Assembly: GCF_036503815.1 (NCBI RefSeq)
Contig: NZ_AP027764.1
Location: 3,286,001 to 3,350,000, forward strand
Direction: 5' to 3'
DNA length: 64,000 nucleotides
Origin: Escherichia coli
GTDB lineage: Bacteria > Pseudomonadota > Gammaproteobacteria > Enterobacterales > Enterobacteriaceae
The notes beneath the pieces are model-generated. The model saw only the letters and a list, made by a program, of their open reading frames with translations. It did no database searches and was not told the origin of the DNA. The number at the start of each line of letters is the position of its first letter. Position 1 is the first letter of the stretch. Made by a program: the position numbers and the translations under genes. Below, piece by piece: positions 46,764-56,360 of the stretch.

Positions 46764-47810
46764 ATGACGCAATTTAATCCCGTTGATCATCCACATCGCC
46801 GCTACAACCCGCTCACCGGGCAATGGATTCTGGTTTCACCGCACCGCGCTAAGCGCCCCTGGCAGGGGGCGCAGGAAACGCCAGCCAAACAGGTGTTACC
46901 TGCGCACGATCCAGATTGCTTCCTCTGCGCAGGTAATGTGCGGGTGACAGGCGATAAAAACCCCGATTACACCGGGACTTACGTTTTCACTAATGACTTT
47001 GCGGCCTTGATGTCTGACACGCCAGATGCGCCAGAAAGCAACGATCCGCTGATGCGTTGTCAGAGCGCGCGCGGTACCAGCCGGGTGATCTGCTTTTCAC
47101 CGGATCACAGTAAAACGCTGCCAGAACTGAGCGTTGCGGCATTGACGGAAATCGTCAAAACCTGGCAGGAGCAAACCGCAGAACTGGGGAAAACATACCC
47201 GTGGGTGCAGGTCTTTGAAAACAAAGGCGCGACGATGGGCTGCTCTAACCCGCATCCGCACGGACAGATCTGGGCAAATAGCTTCCTGCCTAACGAAGCT
47301 GAGCGCGAAGACCGCCTGCAAAAAGAATATTTCGCCGGGCAGAAATCACCAATGCTGGTGGATTATGTTCAGCGCGAGCTGGCAGACGGTAGCCGTACCG
47401 TTGTCGAAACCGAACACTGGTTAGCCGTTGTACCTTACTGGGCTGCCTGGCCGTTCGAAACGCTACTGCTGCCCAAAGCCCACGTTTTGCGGATCACCGA
47501 TTTGACCGACGCCCAGCGCAGCGATTTGGCGCTGGCGTTGAAAAAGCTGACCAGTCGTTATGACAACCTCTTCCAGTGCTCCTTCCCCTATTCTATGGGC
47601 TGGCACGGCGCGCCATTTAATGGCGAAGAGAATCAACACTGGCAGCTGCACGCGCACTTTTATCCACCTCTGTTGCGCTCCGCCACCGTACGTAAATTTA
47701 TGGTTGGTTATGAAATGCTGGCAGAGACCCAGCGAGACCTGACCGCAGAACAGGCAGCAGAGCGTTTGCGCGCAGTCAGCGATATCCATTTTCGCGAATC
47801 CGGAGTGTAA
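46764..47810 (+). CDS. galT: Galactose-1-phosphate uridylyltransferase GalT
   Basis: 348 residues. HIT-superfamily transferase; the active-site GCSNPHPHGQIW (His-Pro-His) carries the uridylylated histidine, and zinc-site residues (CFLCAGN near residue 50) are present. Starts 9 nt after galE. Confidence 0.98.
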   Translation: MTQFNPVDHPHRRYNPLTGQWILVSPHRAKRPWQGAQETPAKQVLPAHDPDCFLCAGNVRVTGDKNPDYTGTYVFTNDFAALMSDTPDAPESNDPLMRCQSARGTSRVICFSPDHSKTLPELSVAALTEIVKTWQEQTAELGKTYPWVQVFENKGATMGCSNPHPHGQIWANSFLPNEAEREDRLQKEYFAGQKSPMLVDYVQRELADGSRTVVETEHWLAVVPYWAAWPFETLLLPKAHVLRITDLTDAQRSDLALALKKLTSRYDNLFQCSFPYSMGWHGAPFNGEENQHWQLHAHFYPPLLRSATVRKFMVGYEMLAETQRDLTAEQAAERLRAVSDIHFRESGV

Positions 47811-47813
47811 GAA

Positions 47814-48962
47814 ATGAGTCTGAAAGAAAAAACACAATCTCTGTTTGCCAATGCATTTGGCTACCCTGCCACTCATACCATTCAGGCGCCTGGCCGCGTG
47901 AATCTTATTGGTGAACACACCGACTACAACGACGGTTTCGTTCTGCCCTGCGCGATTGATTATCAAACCGTGATCAGTTGTGCGCCACGCAATGACCGTA
48001 AAGTTCGCGTGATGGCAGCCGATTATGAAAATCAGCTTGACGAGTTTTCCCTTGATGCGCCTATTGTCGCACATGAAAACTATCAATGGGCTAACTACGT
48101 CCGTGGCGTAGTGAAACATCTGCAACTGCGTAACAACAACTTTGGCGGTGTGGACATGGTGATCAGCGGCAATGTGCCGCAGGGTGCAGGGTTAAGTTCT
48201 TCCGCTTCACTGGAAGTCGCGGTCGGAACCGTATTGCAGCAACTTTATCATCTGCCGCTGGACGGCGCACAAATCGCACTTAACGGCCAGGAAGCAGAAA
48301 ACCAGTTTGTTGGCTGTAACTGTGGGATCATGGATCAGCTGATTTCCGCGCTCGGCAAAAAAGATCATGCCTTGCTGATCGATTGCCGCTCACTGGGCAC
48401 CAAAGCGGTTTCCATGCCCAAAGGTGTGGCTATCGTCATCATCAACAGTAACTTCAAACGTACCCTGGTTGGCAGCGAATACAACACCCGTCGTGAACAG
48501 TGCGAAACCGGTGCGCGTTTCTTCCAGCAGCCGGCCCTGCGCGATGTCACCATTGAAGAGTTCAACGCTGTTGCGCATGAACTGGACCCGATCGTGGCGA
48601 AACGCGTGCGTCATATCCTGACTGAAAACGCCCGTACCGTTGAAGCAGCCAGCGCACTGGAGCAAGGCGACCTGAAACGTATGGGCGAGTTGATGGCGGA
48701 GTCTCATGCTTCTATGCGCGATGATTTCGAAATCACCGTGCCGCAAATTGACACTCTGGTAGAAATCGTCAAAGCTGTGATTGGCGACAAAGGTGGCGTA
48801 CGCATGACCGGCGGCGGATTTGGCGGCTGTATCGTCGCACTGATCCCGGAAGAGCTGGTGCCTGCCGTACAGCAGGCTGTCGCTGAACAATATGAAGCAA
48901 AAACAGGTATTAAAGAGACTTTTTACGTTTGTAAACCATCACAAGGAGCAGGACAGTGCTGA
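47814..48962 (+). CDS. galK: Galactokinase GalK
   Basis: 382 residues, GHMP kinase. The galactokinase signature GRVNLIGEHTDYNDGFV (~residue 28 on), the ATP loop GLSSSASLEVA, and the C-terminal GGGFGGC are intact. Phosphorylates galactose at C1. Starts 3 nt after galT and overlaps galM by 7 nt. Confidence 0.98.
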   Translation: MSLKEKTQSLFANAFGYPATHTIQAPGRVNLIGEHTDYNDGFVLPCAIDYQTVISCAPRNDRKVRVMAADYENQLDEFSLDAPIVAHENYQWANYVRGVVKHLQLRNNNFGGVDMVISGNVPQGAGLSSSASLEVAVGTVLQQLYHLPLDGAQIALNGQEAENQFVGCNCGIMDQLISALGKKDHALLIDCRSLGTKAVSMPKGVAIVIINSNFKRTLVGSEYNTRREQCETGARFFQQPALRDVTIEEFNAVAHELDPIVAKRVRHILTENARTVEAASALEQGDLKRMGELMAESHASMRDDFEITVPQIDTLVEIVKAVIGDKGGVRMTGGGFGGCIVALIPEELVPAVQQAVAEQYEAKTGIKETFYVCKPSQGAGQC

Positions 48963-49996
48963 ACGAAACTCCCGCACTGGCACCCGATGGTCAGCCGTAC
49001 CGACTGTTAACTTTGCGTAACAACGCAGGGATGGTAGTCACGCTGATGGACTGGGGTGCGACTTTACTTTCCGCCCGTATTCCGCTTTCCGATGGCAGCG
49101 TCCGCGAGGCGCTGCTCGGCTGCGCCAGCCCGGAATGCTATCAGGATCAGGCCGCGTTTCTGGGGGCCTCTATTGGTCGTTATGCCAACCGCATCGCCAA
49201 TAGCCGTTATACCTTTGACGATGAAACCGTGACGCTTTCGCCAAGTCAGGGCGTTAACCAGCTGCACGGCGGCCCGGAAGGGTTCGACAAACGTCGCTGG
49301 CAGATTGTGAATCAGAACGATCGTCAGGTGCTGTTTGCCTTGAGTTCAGAAGATGGCGATCAGGGCTTTCCGGGGAATCTCGGCGCGACAGTGCAGTATC
49401 GTCTGACCGACGATAACCGTATCTCCATTACTTATCGCGCCACAGTTGATAAACCTTGCCCGGTGAATATGACTAATCACGTCTATTTCAACCTCGACGG
49501 CGAGCAGTCTGACGTGCGCAATCACAAGTTGCAGATTCTGGCGGACGAATATCTACCGGTTGATGAAGGCGGCATTCCGCACGACGGTCTGAAATCTGTC
49601 GCCGGAACATCTTTTGATTTCCGCAGCGCCAAAATCATCGCCAGTGAGTTTCTTGCCGACGACGATCAGCGCAAAGTGAAAGGTTACGATCATGCGTTCT
49701 TGTTACAGGCTAAAGGTGATGGCAAGAAAGTGGCGGCGCATGTCTGGTCAGCAGATGAAAAATTGCAACTGAAGGTCTACACCACCGCTCCGGCTCTGCA
49801 ATTTTACTCCGGCAACTTCCTTGGTGGCACGCCGTCACGGGGAACTGAACCTTACGCCGACTGGCAGGGCCTGGCGCTGGAAAGCGAGTTCCTGCCGGAC
49901 AGCCCAAACCACCCTGAATGGCCGCAACCGGACTGCTTCCTGCGTCCTGGCGAAGAGTATTCCAGCCTGACAGAATATCAGTTTATAGCTGAATAA
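48956..49996 (+). CDS. galM: Aldose 1-epimerase (mutarotase) GalM
   Basis: 346 residues, β-sandwich mutarotase. The NHVYFNL catalytic His region, LHGGPEGFDKR, and late LALESEF with the catalytic Glu are present. Converts β- to α-galactose for GalK. Last gene of the operon; a terminator follows at once. Confidence 0.97.
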   Translation: MLNETPALAPDGQPYRLLTLRNNAGMVVTLMDWGATLLSARIPLSDGSVREALLGCASPECYQDQAAFLGASIGRYANRIANSRYTFDDETVTLSPSQGVNQLHGGPEGFDKRRWQIVNQNDRQVLFALSSEDGDQGFPGNLGATVQYRLTDDNRISITYRATVDKPCPVNMTNHVYFNLDGEQSDVRNHKLQILADEYLPVDEGGIPHDGLKSVAGTSFDFRSAKIIASEFLADDDQRKVKGYDHAFLLQAKGDGKKVAAHVWSADEKLQLKVYTTAPALQFYSGNFLGGTPSRGTEPYADWQGLALESEFLPDSPNHPEWPQPDCFLRPGEEYSSLTEYQFIAE

Positions 49997-49999
49997 CTT

Positions 50000-50026
50000 T
50001 AAGCCCTCGCGATGAGGGCTTTCTCC
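50000..50026 (+). terminator. gal operon terminator
   Basis: AAGCCCTC (50001–50008), tetraloop GCGA, TGAGGGCTT, then TCTCCTT. Directly after galM. Confidence 0.85.
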
Positions 50027-50154
50027 TTATATTGCTCAAATCACCAGCAAACACCGACATATTTGCAACTCAATATTCACAACAACCTTACACTGCGACA
50101 CTATTTTCGCTATGGTTATGCGTAAGCATTGCTGTTGCTTCGTCACGGCAATAT

Positions 50155-50175
50155 AATGAGAATTATTATCATTAA
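50155..50175. promoter_or_regulatory. Fur box upstream of gpmA
   Basis: AATGAGAATTATTATCATTA matches the GATAATGATAATCATTATC consensus well. It lies ~25 nt before the gpmA start. Fur control of gpmA has been reported in K-12. Confidence 0.8.
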
Positions 50176-50198
50176 AAGATGATTTGAGGAGTAAGTAT

Positions 50199-50951
50199 AT
50201 GGCTGTAACTAAGCTGGTTCTGGTTCGTCATGGCGAAAGTCAGTGGAACAAAGAAAACCGTTTCACCGGTTGGTACGACGTGGATCTGTCTGAGAAAGGC
50301 GTAAGCGAAGCAAAAGCAGCTGGTAAGCTGCTGAAAGAGGAAGGTTACAGCTTTGACTTTGCTTACACCTCTGTGCTGAAACGCGCTATCCATACCCTGT
50401 GGAATGTGCTGGACGAACTGGATCAGGCATGGCTGCCCGTTGAGAAATCCTGGAAACTGAACGAACGTCACTACGGTGCGTTGCAGGGTCTGAATAAAGC
50501 GGAAACCGCTGAAAAGTATGGCGACGAGCAGGTGAAACAGTGGCGTCGTGGTTTTGCAGTGACTCCGCCGGAACTGACTAAAGATGATGAGCGTTATCCG
50601 GGTCACGATCCACGTTACGCAAAGCTGAGCGAGAAAGAACTGCCACTGACGGAAAGCCTGGCGCTGACCATTGACCGCGTGATCCCTTACTGGAATGAAA
50701 CCATTCTGCCGCGTATGAAGAGCGGTGAGCGCGTAATCATCGCCGCACACGGTAACTCGTTACGTGCGCTGGTGAAATATCTCGATAACATGAGCGAAGA
50801 AGAGATTCTTGAGCTGAATATCCCGACCGGCGTGCCACTGGTGTATGAGTTCGACGAGAATTTCAAACCGCTGAAACGCTATTATCTGGGTAATGCTGAC
50901 GAGATCGCGGCGAAAGCAGCGGCCGTTGCTAACCAGGGTAAAGCGAAGTAA
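50199..50951 (+). CDS. gpmA: 2,3-bisphosphoglycerate-dependent phosphoglycerate mutase GpmA
   Basis: 250 residues from ATG 50199 with GAGGAG upstream. Interconverts 3- and 2-phosphoglycerate. [10 protein letters not shown] holds the phospho-histidine His11; ERHYG and [10 protein letters not shown] hold further catalytic residues. Monocistronic with its own terminator. Confidence 0.98.
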
Positions 50952-50973
50952 ACGTCATTCGCTTAAAAATGAG

Positions 50974-51004
50974 AAAGCCGACTGCAAGTGAGTCGGCTTT
51001 TTTG
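50974..51004 (+). terminator. gpmA terminator
   Basis: AAAGCCGACT and AGTCGGCTTT pair around a 7-nt loop, followed by a T run. Confidence 0.92.
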
Positions 51005-51025
51005 TTGCTAACAATGGAGCACATT

Positions 51026-51103
51026 GCCTGATGCGACGCTGCGCGTCTTATCAGGCCTACGGTGATTCATCGGATAACCACTGTGACGGCGCATCCGACA
51101 ATT
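51026..51103. repeat. REP pair (BIME) between gpmA and aroG
   Basis: A full REP half GCCTGATGCGACGCTGCG to TTATCAGGC (51026–51056) faces a partial second half ending GGCGCATCCGACAAT. It separates two convergent genes. Confidence 0.85.
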
Positions 51104-51108
51104 AAACT

Positions 51109-52161
51109 TTACCCGCGACGCGCTTTTACTGCATTCGCCAGTTGACGTAACAGAGCATCGGTATCCTCCCAGCCAATGCAGGCATCGGTGATGCTCTTGC
51201 CATAGGCCAGCGGTTCCCCGCTCTCCAGGCTCTGATTGCCTTCCACCAGATGGCTTTCCACCATCACACCAATAATGGCTTTCTCGCCACCGGCAATCTG
51301 CTGGCAAACGTCAGCACAAACATCCATCTGCTTTTTGAACTGTTTGGACGAGTTGGCATGGCTGAAATCGATCATCACCTGCGCTGGCAGGCCTGCTTTG
51401 TTCAGCCCTTCTTTCACTTCTGCGACATGTTTCTCACTGTAATTAGGCTCTTTACCGCCGCGCAGAATGATATGGCAATCGCCGTTACCGCTGGTATTCA
51501 CAATCGCCGAATGCCCCCATTTCGTTACGGACAGGAAGCAGTGCGGCGCACCGGCGGCATTAATAGCATCGATAGCCACTTTAATCGTACCGTCGGTGCC
51601 ATTTTTGAAGCCGACCGGACAAGAAAGCCCTGATGCCAGTTCGCGGTGCACCTGCGATTCCGTGGTACGTGCGCCAATTGCGCCCCAGCTCATCAGGTCA
51701 GCGAGATATTGTGGGGTGATCATATCCAGGAATTCACCCGCCGCTGGCAGACCGCTGTCGTTAATATCGAGCAGCAATTTGCGGGCAATACGCAGACCGT
51801 CGTTGATCTGGAAGCTGTTATCCATATGCGGATCGTTAATCAGCCCTTTCCAGCCCACCGTGGTACGCGGCTTTTCAAAATAGACGCGCATCACGATTTC
51901 CAGCTCATCTTGCAGCTCTTCACGCAGCGCCAGCAAGCGAGTGGCATACTCTTTAGCCGCGACGGGATCATGAATAGAACACGGACCAATCACCACCAAC
52001 AGGCGATCATCATTACCTTTCAGGATCTTATGGATCGCTTTTCGGGCATGGGCAACCGTATTCGCGGCATTTTCAGTAGCAGGGAATTTTTCCAGCAATG
52101 CGACAGGAGGAAGTAACTCTTTGATTTCTTTGATGCGTAAATCGTCGTTCTGATAATTCAT
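51109..52161 (-). CDS. aroG: DAHP synthase AroG, phenylalanine-sensitive
   Basis: 350 residues. Condenses phosphoenolpyruvate and erythrose 4-phosphate, first step of the shikimate pathway. The LLVVIGPCSIHD and IMVESHLVEGNQ metal-site motifs are intact, and the sequence matches the Phe-inhibited isoenzyme. A TyrR box lies upstream. Confidence 0.97.
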   Translation of the reverse strand: MNYQNDDLRIKEIKELLPPVALLEKFPATENAANTVAHARKAIHKILKGNDDRLLVVIGPCSIHDPVAAKEYATRLLALREELQDELEIVMRVYFEKPRTTVGWKGLINDPHMDNSFQINDGLRIARKLLLDINDSGLPAAGEFLDMITPQYLADLMSWGAIGARTTESQVHRELASGLSCPVGFKNGTDGTIKVAIDAINAAGAPHCFLSVTKWGHSAIVNTSGNGDCHIILRGGKEPNYSEKHVAEVKEGLNKAGLPAQVMIDFSHANSSKQFKKQMDVCADVCQQIAGGEKAIIGVMVESHLVEGNQSLESGEPLAYGKSITDACIGWEDTDALLRQLANAVKARRG

Positions 52162-52476
52162 GTCTGTTCCAGTGTTGCCATACTTATCTTAGTGAATGCA
52201 ATACTTCCAATCTATATCTTCCGTCAGAATGTGTAAACGGGGTTTTACACTATGAACGGATTAATCCTGGAATTAGCAAGAAAAACGCCAGATTGTCGCG
52301 AAAAACGAGATCTCTCCTACAATTTCTAACTGTAACTCCTTTGTTTGTTAATTATTTCAAGATTCTCTGCTGCGTTTTATAACCTGGCTGAAATCTTAAA
52401 CCATTGCCTTATATTCACCTGCAAATGCACTGTTGGAAGAGGTTATCCGACATAACGACCATAACAGGAGCATCCT
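52162..52476. promoter_or_regulatory. aroG–ybgS intergenic region with TyrR box
   Basis: 315 bp. At 52232–52249 TGTAAA-N6-TTTACA is a perfect TyrR box for aroG. The right part must carry the ybgS promoter; AGGAG precedes its start. No small gene recognised. Confidence 0.8.
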
Positions 52477-52857
52477 ATGAAAATGACAAAACTGGCCACA
52501 CTATTTCTGACTGCCACTCTAAGCCTTGCCAGCGGAGCCGCACTGGCTGCCGATAGCGGAGCGCAAAGCAATAACGGCCAGGCAAACGCCGCAGCTGATG
52601 CGGGCCAGGTAGCCCCTGATGCCCGTGAAAATGTCGCGCCAAATAACGTCGACAATAACGGGGTAAATACCGGTTCTGGCGGCACAATGCTGCATCCGGA
52701 TGGTTCTTCAATGAACAATGACGGCATGACCAAAGATGAAGAGCACAAGAACACCATGTGCAAAGATGGTCGCTGCCCGGATATCAATAAAAAAGTCCAA
52801 ACCGGTGATGGCATCAACAATGATGTCGATACCAAAACCGACGGTACCACGCAGTAA
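52477..52857 (+). CDS. ybgS: Periplasmic/secreted protein YbgS
   Basis: 126 residues. Clear Sec signal peptide (residues 1–24, cut after ALA-ADSG). The mature part is Asn/Asp/Gly-rich and low-complexity, with a two-Cys segment (MCKDGRC) near residue 98. Function unknown; a stress-related envelope role is suspected. Followed by a terminator. Confidence 0.92.
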   Translation: MKMTKLATLFLTATLSLASGAALAADSGAQSNNGQANAAADAGQVAPDARENVAPNNVDNNGVNTGSGGTMLHPDGSSMNNDGMTKDEEHKNTMCKDGRCPDINKKVQTGDGINNDVDTKTDGTTQ

Positions 52858-52878
52858 CCCTGCGAAATAGCCAATAAT

Positions 52879-52909
52879 GGGAGAGCGGAGTCTCTCCCTT
52901 TTAATTTTT
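52879..52909 (+). terminator. ybgS terminator
   Basis: GGGAGAG and CTCTCCC pair around GCGGAGT, then TTTTAATTTTT. Confidence 0.85.
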
Positions 52910-52970
52910 CCCTTCTAAAAGCAGTATGATGTCATAAAGTTAAGTGAGAATAATTAAGGGATGACTCGTC

Positions 52971-53912
52971 ATGGCGCACTCACACTCACACACGTCCTCA
53001 CACCTGCCAGAAGATAATAATGCTCGTCGCTTGTTGTATGCTTTCGGCGTGACTGCCGGGTTTATGCTGGTAGAAGTCATTGGTGGTTTTCTTTCTGGTT
53101 CTCTGGCTTTGCTGGCCGATGCGGGTCATATGTTGACCGATACTGCTGCCCTGCTTTTTGCCCTACTCGCCGTGCAATTTTCACGTCGTCCTCCCACCAT
53201 TCGCCACACTTTCGGTTGGCTAAGATTGACCACGCTCGCGGCGTTTGTGAATGCCATCGCCCTGGTGGTGATTACTATTTTGATTGTCTGGGAGGCGATA
53301 GAACGCTTCCGCACTCCGCGTCCGGTCGAGGGCGGCATGATGATGGCAATTGCCGTGGCTGGGCTGCTGGCAAATATACTTTCTTTCTGGTTACTTCATC
53401 ACGGCAGCGAAGAGAAAAACCTCAACGTGCGAGCAGCGGCACTGCATGTGCTCGGGGACCTGCTGGGTTCGGTTGGGGCTATTATTGCCGCGTTGATTAT
53501 TATCTGGACCGGCTGGACACCTGCTGACCCCATTCTCTCAATACTGGTGTCGCTTCTGGTTCTGCGTAGCGCGTGGCGACTGTTGAAAGATAGCGTGAAT
53601 GAATTACTTGAAGGTGCACCGGTATCGCTGGATATCGCCGAACTGAAGCGTCGTATGTGCCGGGAAATCCCGGAAGTCCGCAATGTGCACCATGTACATG
53701 TATGGATGGTAGGCGAGAAGCCGGTGATGACGCTGCATGTGCAGGTGATCCCGCCACACGATCACGATGCCTTGTTAGATCAGATCCAACACTACCTGAT
53801 GGATCACTATCAGATTGAGCACGCCACTATTCAGATGGAATATCAACCTTGTCATGGGCCAGACTGCCACCTGAATGAAGGGGTGTCTGGCCATTCACAT
53901 CATCATCATTAA
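52971..53912 (+). CDS. zitB: Zinc exporter ZitB (cation diffusion facilitator)
   Basis: 313 residues. Six transmembrane helices with the CDF metal sites HADAGHM-type (ALLADAGHMLTD, HVLGDLLGS) and a cytoplasmic C-terminal domain. Histidine-rich ends (MAHSHSHTSSH and SGHSHHHH) fit zinc handling. Exports Zn2+ in exchange for protons. Its stop overlaps the pnuC stop on the other strand (shared TTAA). Confidence 0.97.
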   Translation: MAHSHSHTSSHLPEDNNARRLLYAFGVTAGFMLVEVIGGFLSGSLALLADAGHMLTDTAALLFALLAVQFSRRPPTIRHTFGWLRLTTLAAFVNAIALVVITILIVWEAIERFRTPRPVEGGMMMAIAVAGLLANILSFWLLHHGSEEKNLNVRAAALHVLGDLLGSVGAIIAALIIIWTGWTPADPILSILVSLLVLRSAWRLLKDSVNELLEGAPVSLDIAELKRRMCREIPEVRNVHHVHVWMVGEKPVMTLHVQVIPPHDHDALLDQIQHYLMDHYQIEHATIQMEYQPCHGPDCHLNEGVSGHSHHHH

Positions 53913-54628
53913 TGGGACAGCGCGCGTGAACCTCTTTCGCGTGCGCTGTTGATCCACATCCGGCTGCCGTTGAGGGCAATAAAGGTCAGGATGATGTACT
54001 CCAGAGACATGGCGTAAACGCCCTGAAGTGCAAAAATAACGACGCTAATCACGTTAATAATCACCCACAATAGCCAGTTTTCCACATACTTACGCGTCAT
54101 CAGAATCATTGCCACGATAGATAACACCATCATGCATGAATCCCAGAACGGGAAAGCGTCCGGCTGTAGTTCAGGCATCGCAACCTGTAATCCTAATGCT
54201 TGCATGATCATGACTGCCACACGGGTCAAAAATGCAAACACCGGATTGATAAATACCGTCATCAGACCAATCGAAACAACGCAAACCGCCAACCAGCTGA
54301 GCGCCTTCGGCAATGGCAACCAGCGAATTTTCAACTCTGCCTCGTTCTGACTGGTTTGTCGCGACCACGCATACCAACCGTAAATATTCGCGGCAAAGAA
54401 AAACACCTGTAATAGCAGGCTGGCATACAGCTGAATCTGAAAGAAAATAATGCCAAACAAGGTGACGTTGATCAGGCCAAAGAAGTAGTTGCTGATCTTC
54501 TCCAGACTGGCAAGGCCAATACACAGCAACCCGGCGATCGTGCCTACCGCTTCGATCCATGAGAGATCATAACCGCCTGCTCCTATTGGTATATGTACCA
54601 GGATATTCTGCACACTAAAAAAATCCAT
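53909..54628 (-). CDS. pnuC: Nicotinamide riboside transporter PnuC
   Basis: 239 residues, about seven membrane helices, with WGWYAW-type substrate motif (NIYGWYAWSRQ) and WVIINVISVVIFALQG. Takes up nicotinamide riboside by facilitated diffusion. Follows nadA by 37 nt; the pair is under NadR control. Confidence 0.96.
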   Translation of the reverse strand: MDFFSVQNILVHIPIGAGGYDLSWIEAVGTIAGLLCIGLASLEKISNYFFGLINVTLFGIIFFQIQLYASLLLQVFFFAANIYGWYAWSRQTSQNEAELKIRWLPLPKALSWLAVCVVSIGLMTVFINPVFAFLTRVAVMIMQALGLQVAMPELQPDAFPFWDSCMMVLSIVAMILMTRKYVENWLLWVIINVISVVIFALQGVYAMSLEYIILTFIALNGSRMWINSARERGSRALSH

Positions 54629-54665
54629 CTTTCCCCCAAAGCGTAACGTGACGCCTTATTATTAG

Positions 54666-55709
54666 TTATCCACGTAGTGTAGCCGCAAAATCCAGCATAC
54701 GATTGAGCGGCACCAGCGCCTTCTCTCGCAGCTTTTCCTCAACATGAACCTCGTGATTGCTTCCTTCCTGTTCTAATGCCTCTGCGATGGCCTGAAGGCC
54801 ATTCATGGCCATCCACGGACAATGCGCGCAGCTGCGGCAGGTTGCGCCCTCACCCGCGGTTGGTGCTTCCAGTAACTCTTTATCTGGCACCGCCTGCTGC
54901 ATTTTGTAGAAAATACCCCGATCGGTTGCCACGATAAGTCGCTGATGTGGCAATGTTTTCGCAGCAGCGATCAGTTGACTGGTGGAACCGACCGCATCCG
55001 CCATATCTACAATAGCTTGCGGTGATTCTGGATGCACCAGTATGGCAGCATCCGGGTATTCTTCTTGCAAGCGGGTTAACGCCTGAGTCTTAAACTCATC
55101 ATGCACAATGCAGGCACCCTGCCAGCATAAAATGTCTGCTCCCGTCTGTTTTTGCACGTAACGCCCCAGATGTTTGTCGGGTGCCCAGATGATTTTTTCA
55201 CCCAAACTATCCAGATGATCAATAAGTTCGACGGCAATGCTTGAAGTTACCACCCAATCTGCGCGCGCTTTTACCGCAGCAGAAGTGTTGGCGTAGACGA
55301 CGACAGTACGATCGGGATGGGCATCGCAAAATGCGTTAAATTCTTCAACAGGGCAGCCGAGATCCAGTGAACATTCAGCCTGAAGTGTCGGCATCAGAAT
55401 TGTTTTTTCCGGACTGAGAATTTTGGCGGTTTCTCCCATAAATCTCACCCCAGCGACTAACAACGTAGAAGCGGGATGCTTTGCACCGAAGCGCGCCATT
55501 TCCAGAGAATCAGAAATACAGCCACCGGTTTCTTCTGCCAGTTGTTGAATTTCGGGATCGGTATAGTAGTGGGCAACCATCACCGCATTACGTTCTTTTA
55601 GCAGACGTTTTATCTTCTCGCGGTAATACGCTTTTTCATCAATGCTTAACAGCGTCGGCTTCGGGGGGAAAGGATAAATCGCCGCTTCAGGATCAAACAT
55701 CACGCTCAT
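54666..55709 (-). CDS. nadA: Quinolinate synthase NadA
   Basis: 347 residues. Joins iminoaspartate and dihydroxyacetone phosphate to quinolinate. Three triplicated-domain segments; the late CRSCAHCPWMAMNG includes cluster ligand Cys297. First gene of nadA–pnuC, with a NadR operator upstream. Confidence 0.97.
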   Translation of the reverse strand: MSVMFDPEAAIYPFPPKPTLLSIDEKAYYREKIKRLLKERNAVMVAHYYTDPEIQQLAEETGGCISDSLEMARFGAKHPASTLLVAGVRFMGETAKILSPEKTILMPTLQAECSLDLGCPVEEFNAFCDAHPDRTVVVYANTSAAVKARADWVVTSSIAVELIDHLDSLGEKIIWAPDKHLGRYVQKQTGADILCWQGACIVHDEFKTQALTRLQEEYPDAAILVHPESPQAIVDMADAVGSTSQLIAAAKTLPHQRLIVATDRGIFYKMQQAVPDKELLEAPTAGEGATCRSCAHCPWMAMNGLQAIAEALEQEGSNHEVHVEEKLREKALVPLNRMLDFAATLRG

Positions 55710-55781
55710 CTTACCATCTCGTTTTACAGGCTTAACATTAAAACCGACTTAAGCGTGACATTCGCTATTATCGGCATGATT

Positions 55782-55799
55782 TGTTTTATATGCTAAACA
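55782..55799. promoter_or_regulatory. NadR operator of nadA–pnuC
   Basis: TGTTTT-ATATGC-TAAACA is one base off the 18-bp NadR consensus TGTTTA-N6-TAAACA, 72 nt before the nadA start. Confidence 0.85.
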
Positions 55800-55950
55800 A
55801 GATAGTCGAATGGTGGGGAAAAGTCACTCGAAATACATATGAGATGACGAATGCCACACTTTGCGTCTTATTCCTCCGACGTAGAGTCGTTTACGCAGCA
55901 AGCGCGGAGTATGTCATCAGGGTCAAGAATTGAAATTGAGAGATGCCTGA
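55800..55950. other. Intergenic stretch between nadA and the tRNA array, nothing recognised
   Basis: Between the NadR site and the first tRNA-array terminator I see no gene, RNA or repeat. A 111-codon open frame at 55868–56203 runs antisense through tRNA sequence and is not credible. Confidence 0.5.
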
Positions 55951-56004
55951 ATAGCAAAAAAGCGCCTTTAGGGCGCTTTTTTACATTGGTGGGTCGTGCA
56001 GGAT
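55951..56004 (-). repeat. Terminator plus truncated tRNA-Lys 3' stub, copy A
   Basis: 54 bp identical, but for one base, to 56107–56160. It holds a rho-independent terminator (AAAAAAGCGCC…GGCGCTTTTTT, 55955–55982) and the last 18 nt of a tRNA-Lys gene including CCA. The rest of the tRNA is missing. It is the last terminator of the array. Confidence 0.85.
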
Positions 56005-56066
56005 GACTCGCTTCGCTCGCCCTTCGGGCCGTCGCCGCAAGCGGCTCCGTTGTTTCGCTGCGCTCA

Positions 56067-56091
56067 ATTCGAACCTGCTGCAGGTTCGAAT
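56067..56091. repeat. Palindrome built from a tRNA T-arm
   Basis: ATTCGAACCTG (56067–56077), CTG, then CAGGTTCGAAT (56081–56091). Each arm equals the T-arm of tRNA-Lys, in opposite orientations. Confidence 0.7.
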
Positions 56092-56106
56092 CTTTGAATA
56101 TCCCAG

Positions 56107-56142
56107 ATAGCAAAAAAGCGCCTTTAGGGCACTTTTTTACAT
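56107..56142 (-). terminator. Terminator directly after the last tRNA-Lys
   Basis: AAAAAAGTGCCC and GGCGCTTTTTT on the minus strand, one mismatch weaker than the copy at 55955–55982. First part of repeat copy B. Confidence 0.8.
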
Positions 56143-56218
56143 TGGTGGGTCGTGCAGGATTCGAACCTGCGACCAATTGATTAAAAGTCAACTGCTCTAC
56201 CAACTGAGCTAACGACCC
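56143..56218 (-). tRNA. lysQ: tRNA-Lys(TTT)
   Basis: 76 nt, CCA encoded, anticodon TTT, sequence GGGTCGTTAGCTCAG… identical to the other five Lys copies. Last gene of the leftward array; symbol by position. Confidence 0.95.
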
Positions 56219-56251
56219 CTTGCGGGATTATGCTGCTTTAATCATTCAGGA

Positions 56252-56327
56252 TGGTGGGTCGTGCAGGATTCGAACCTGCGACCAATTGATTAAAAGTCAA
56301 CTGCTCTACCAACTGAGCTAACGACCC
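56252..56327 (-). tRNA. tRNA-Lys(TTT), probable extra copy
   Basis: Identical 76-nt gene. With its 33-nt spacer it repeats the 109-bp unit of its neighbour exactly. K-12, as I recall, has one Lys gene fewer here. Confidence 0.95.
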
Positions 56328-56360
56328 CTTGCGGGATTATGCTGCTTTAATCATTCAGGA

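Noticed and set aside
55868..56203. 111-codon open frame across the tRNA trailer
   Set aside because: It runs through tRNA and terminator sequence; a product of repeats, not a gene.
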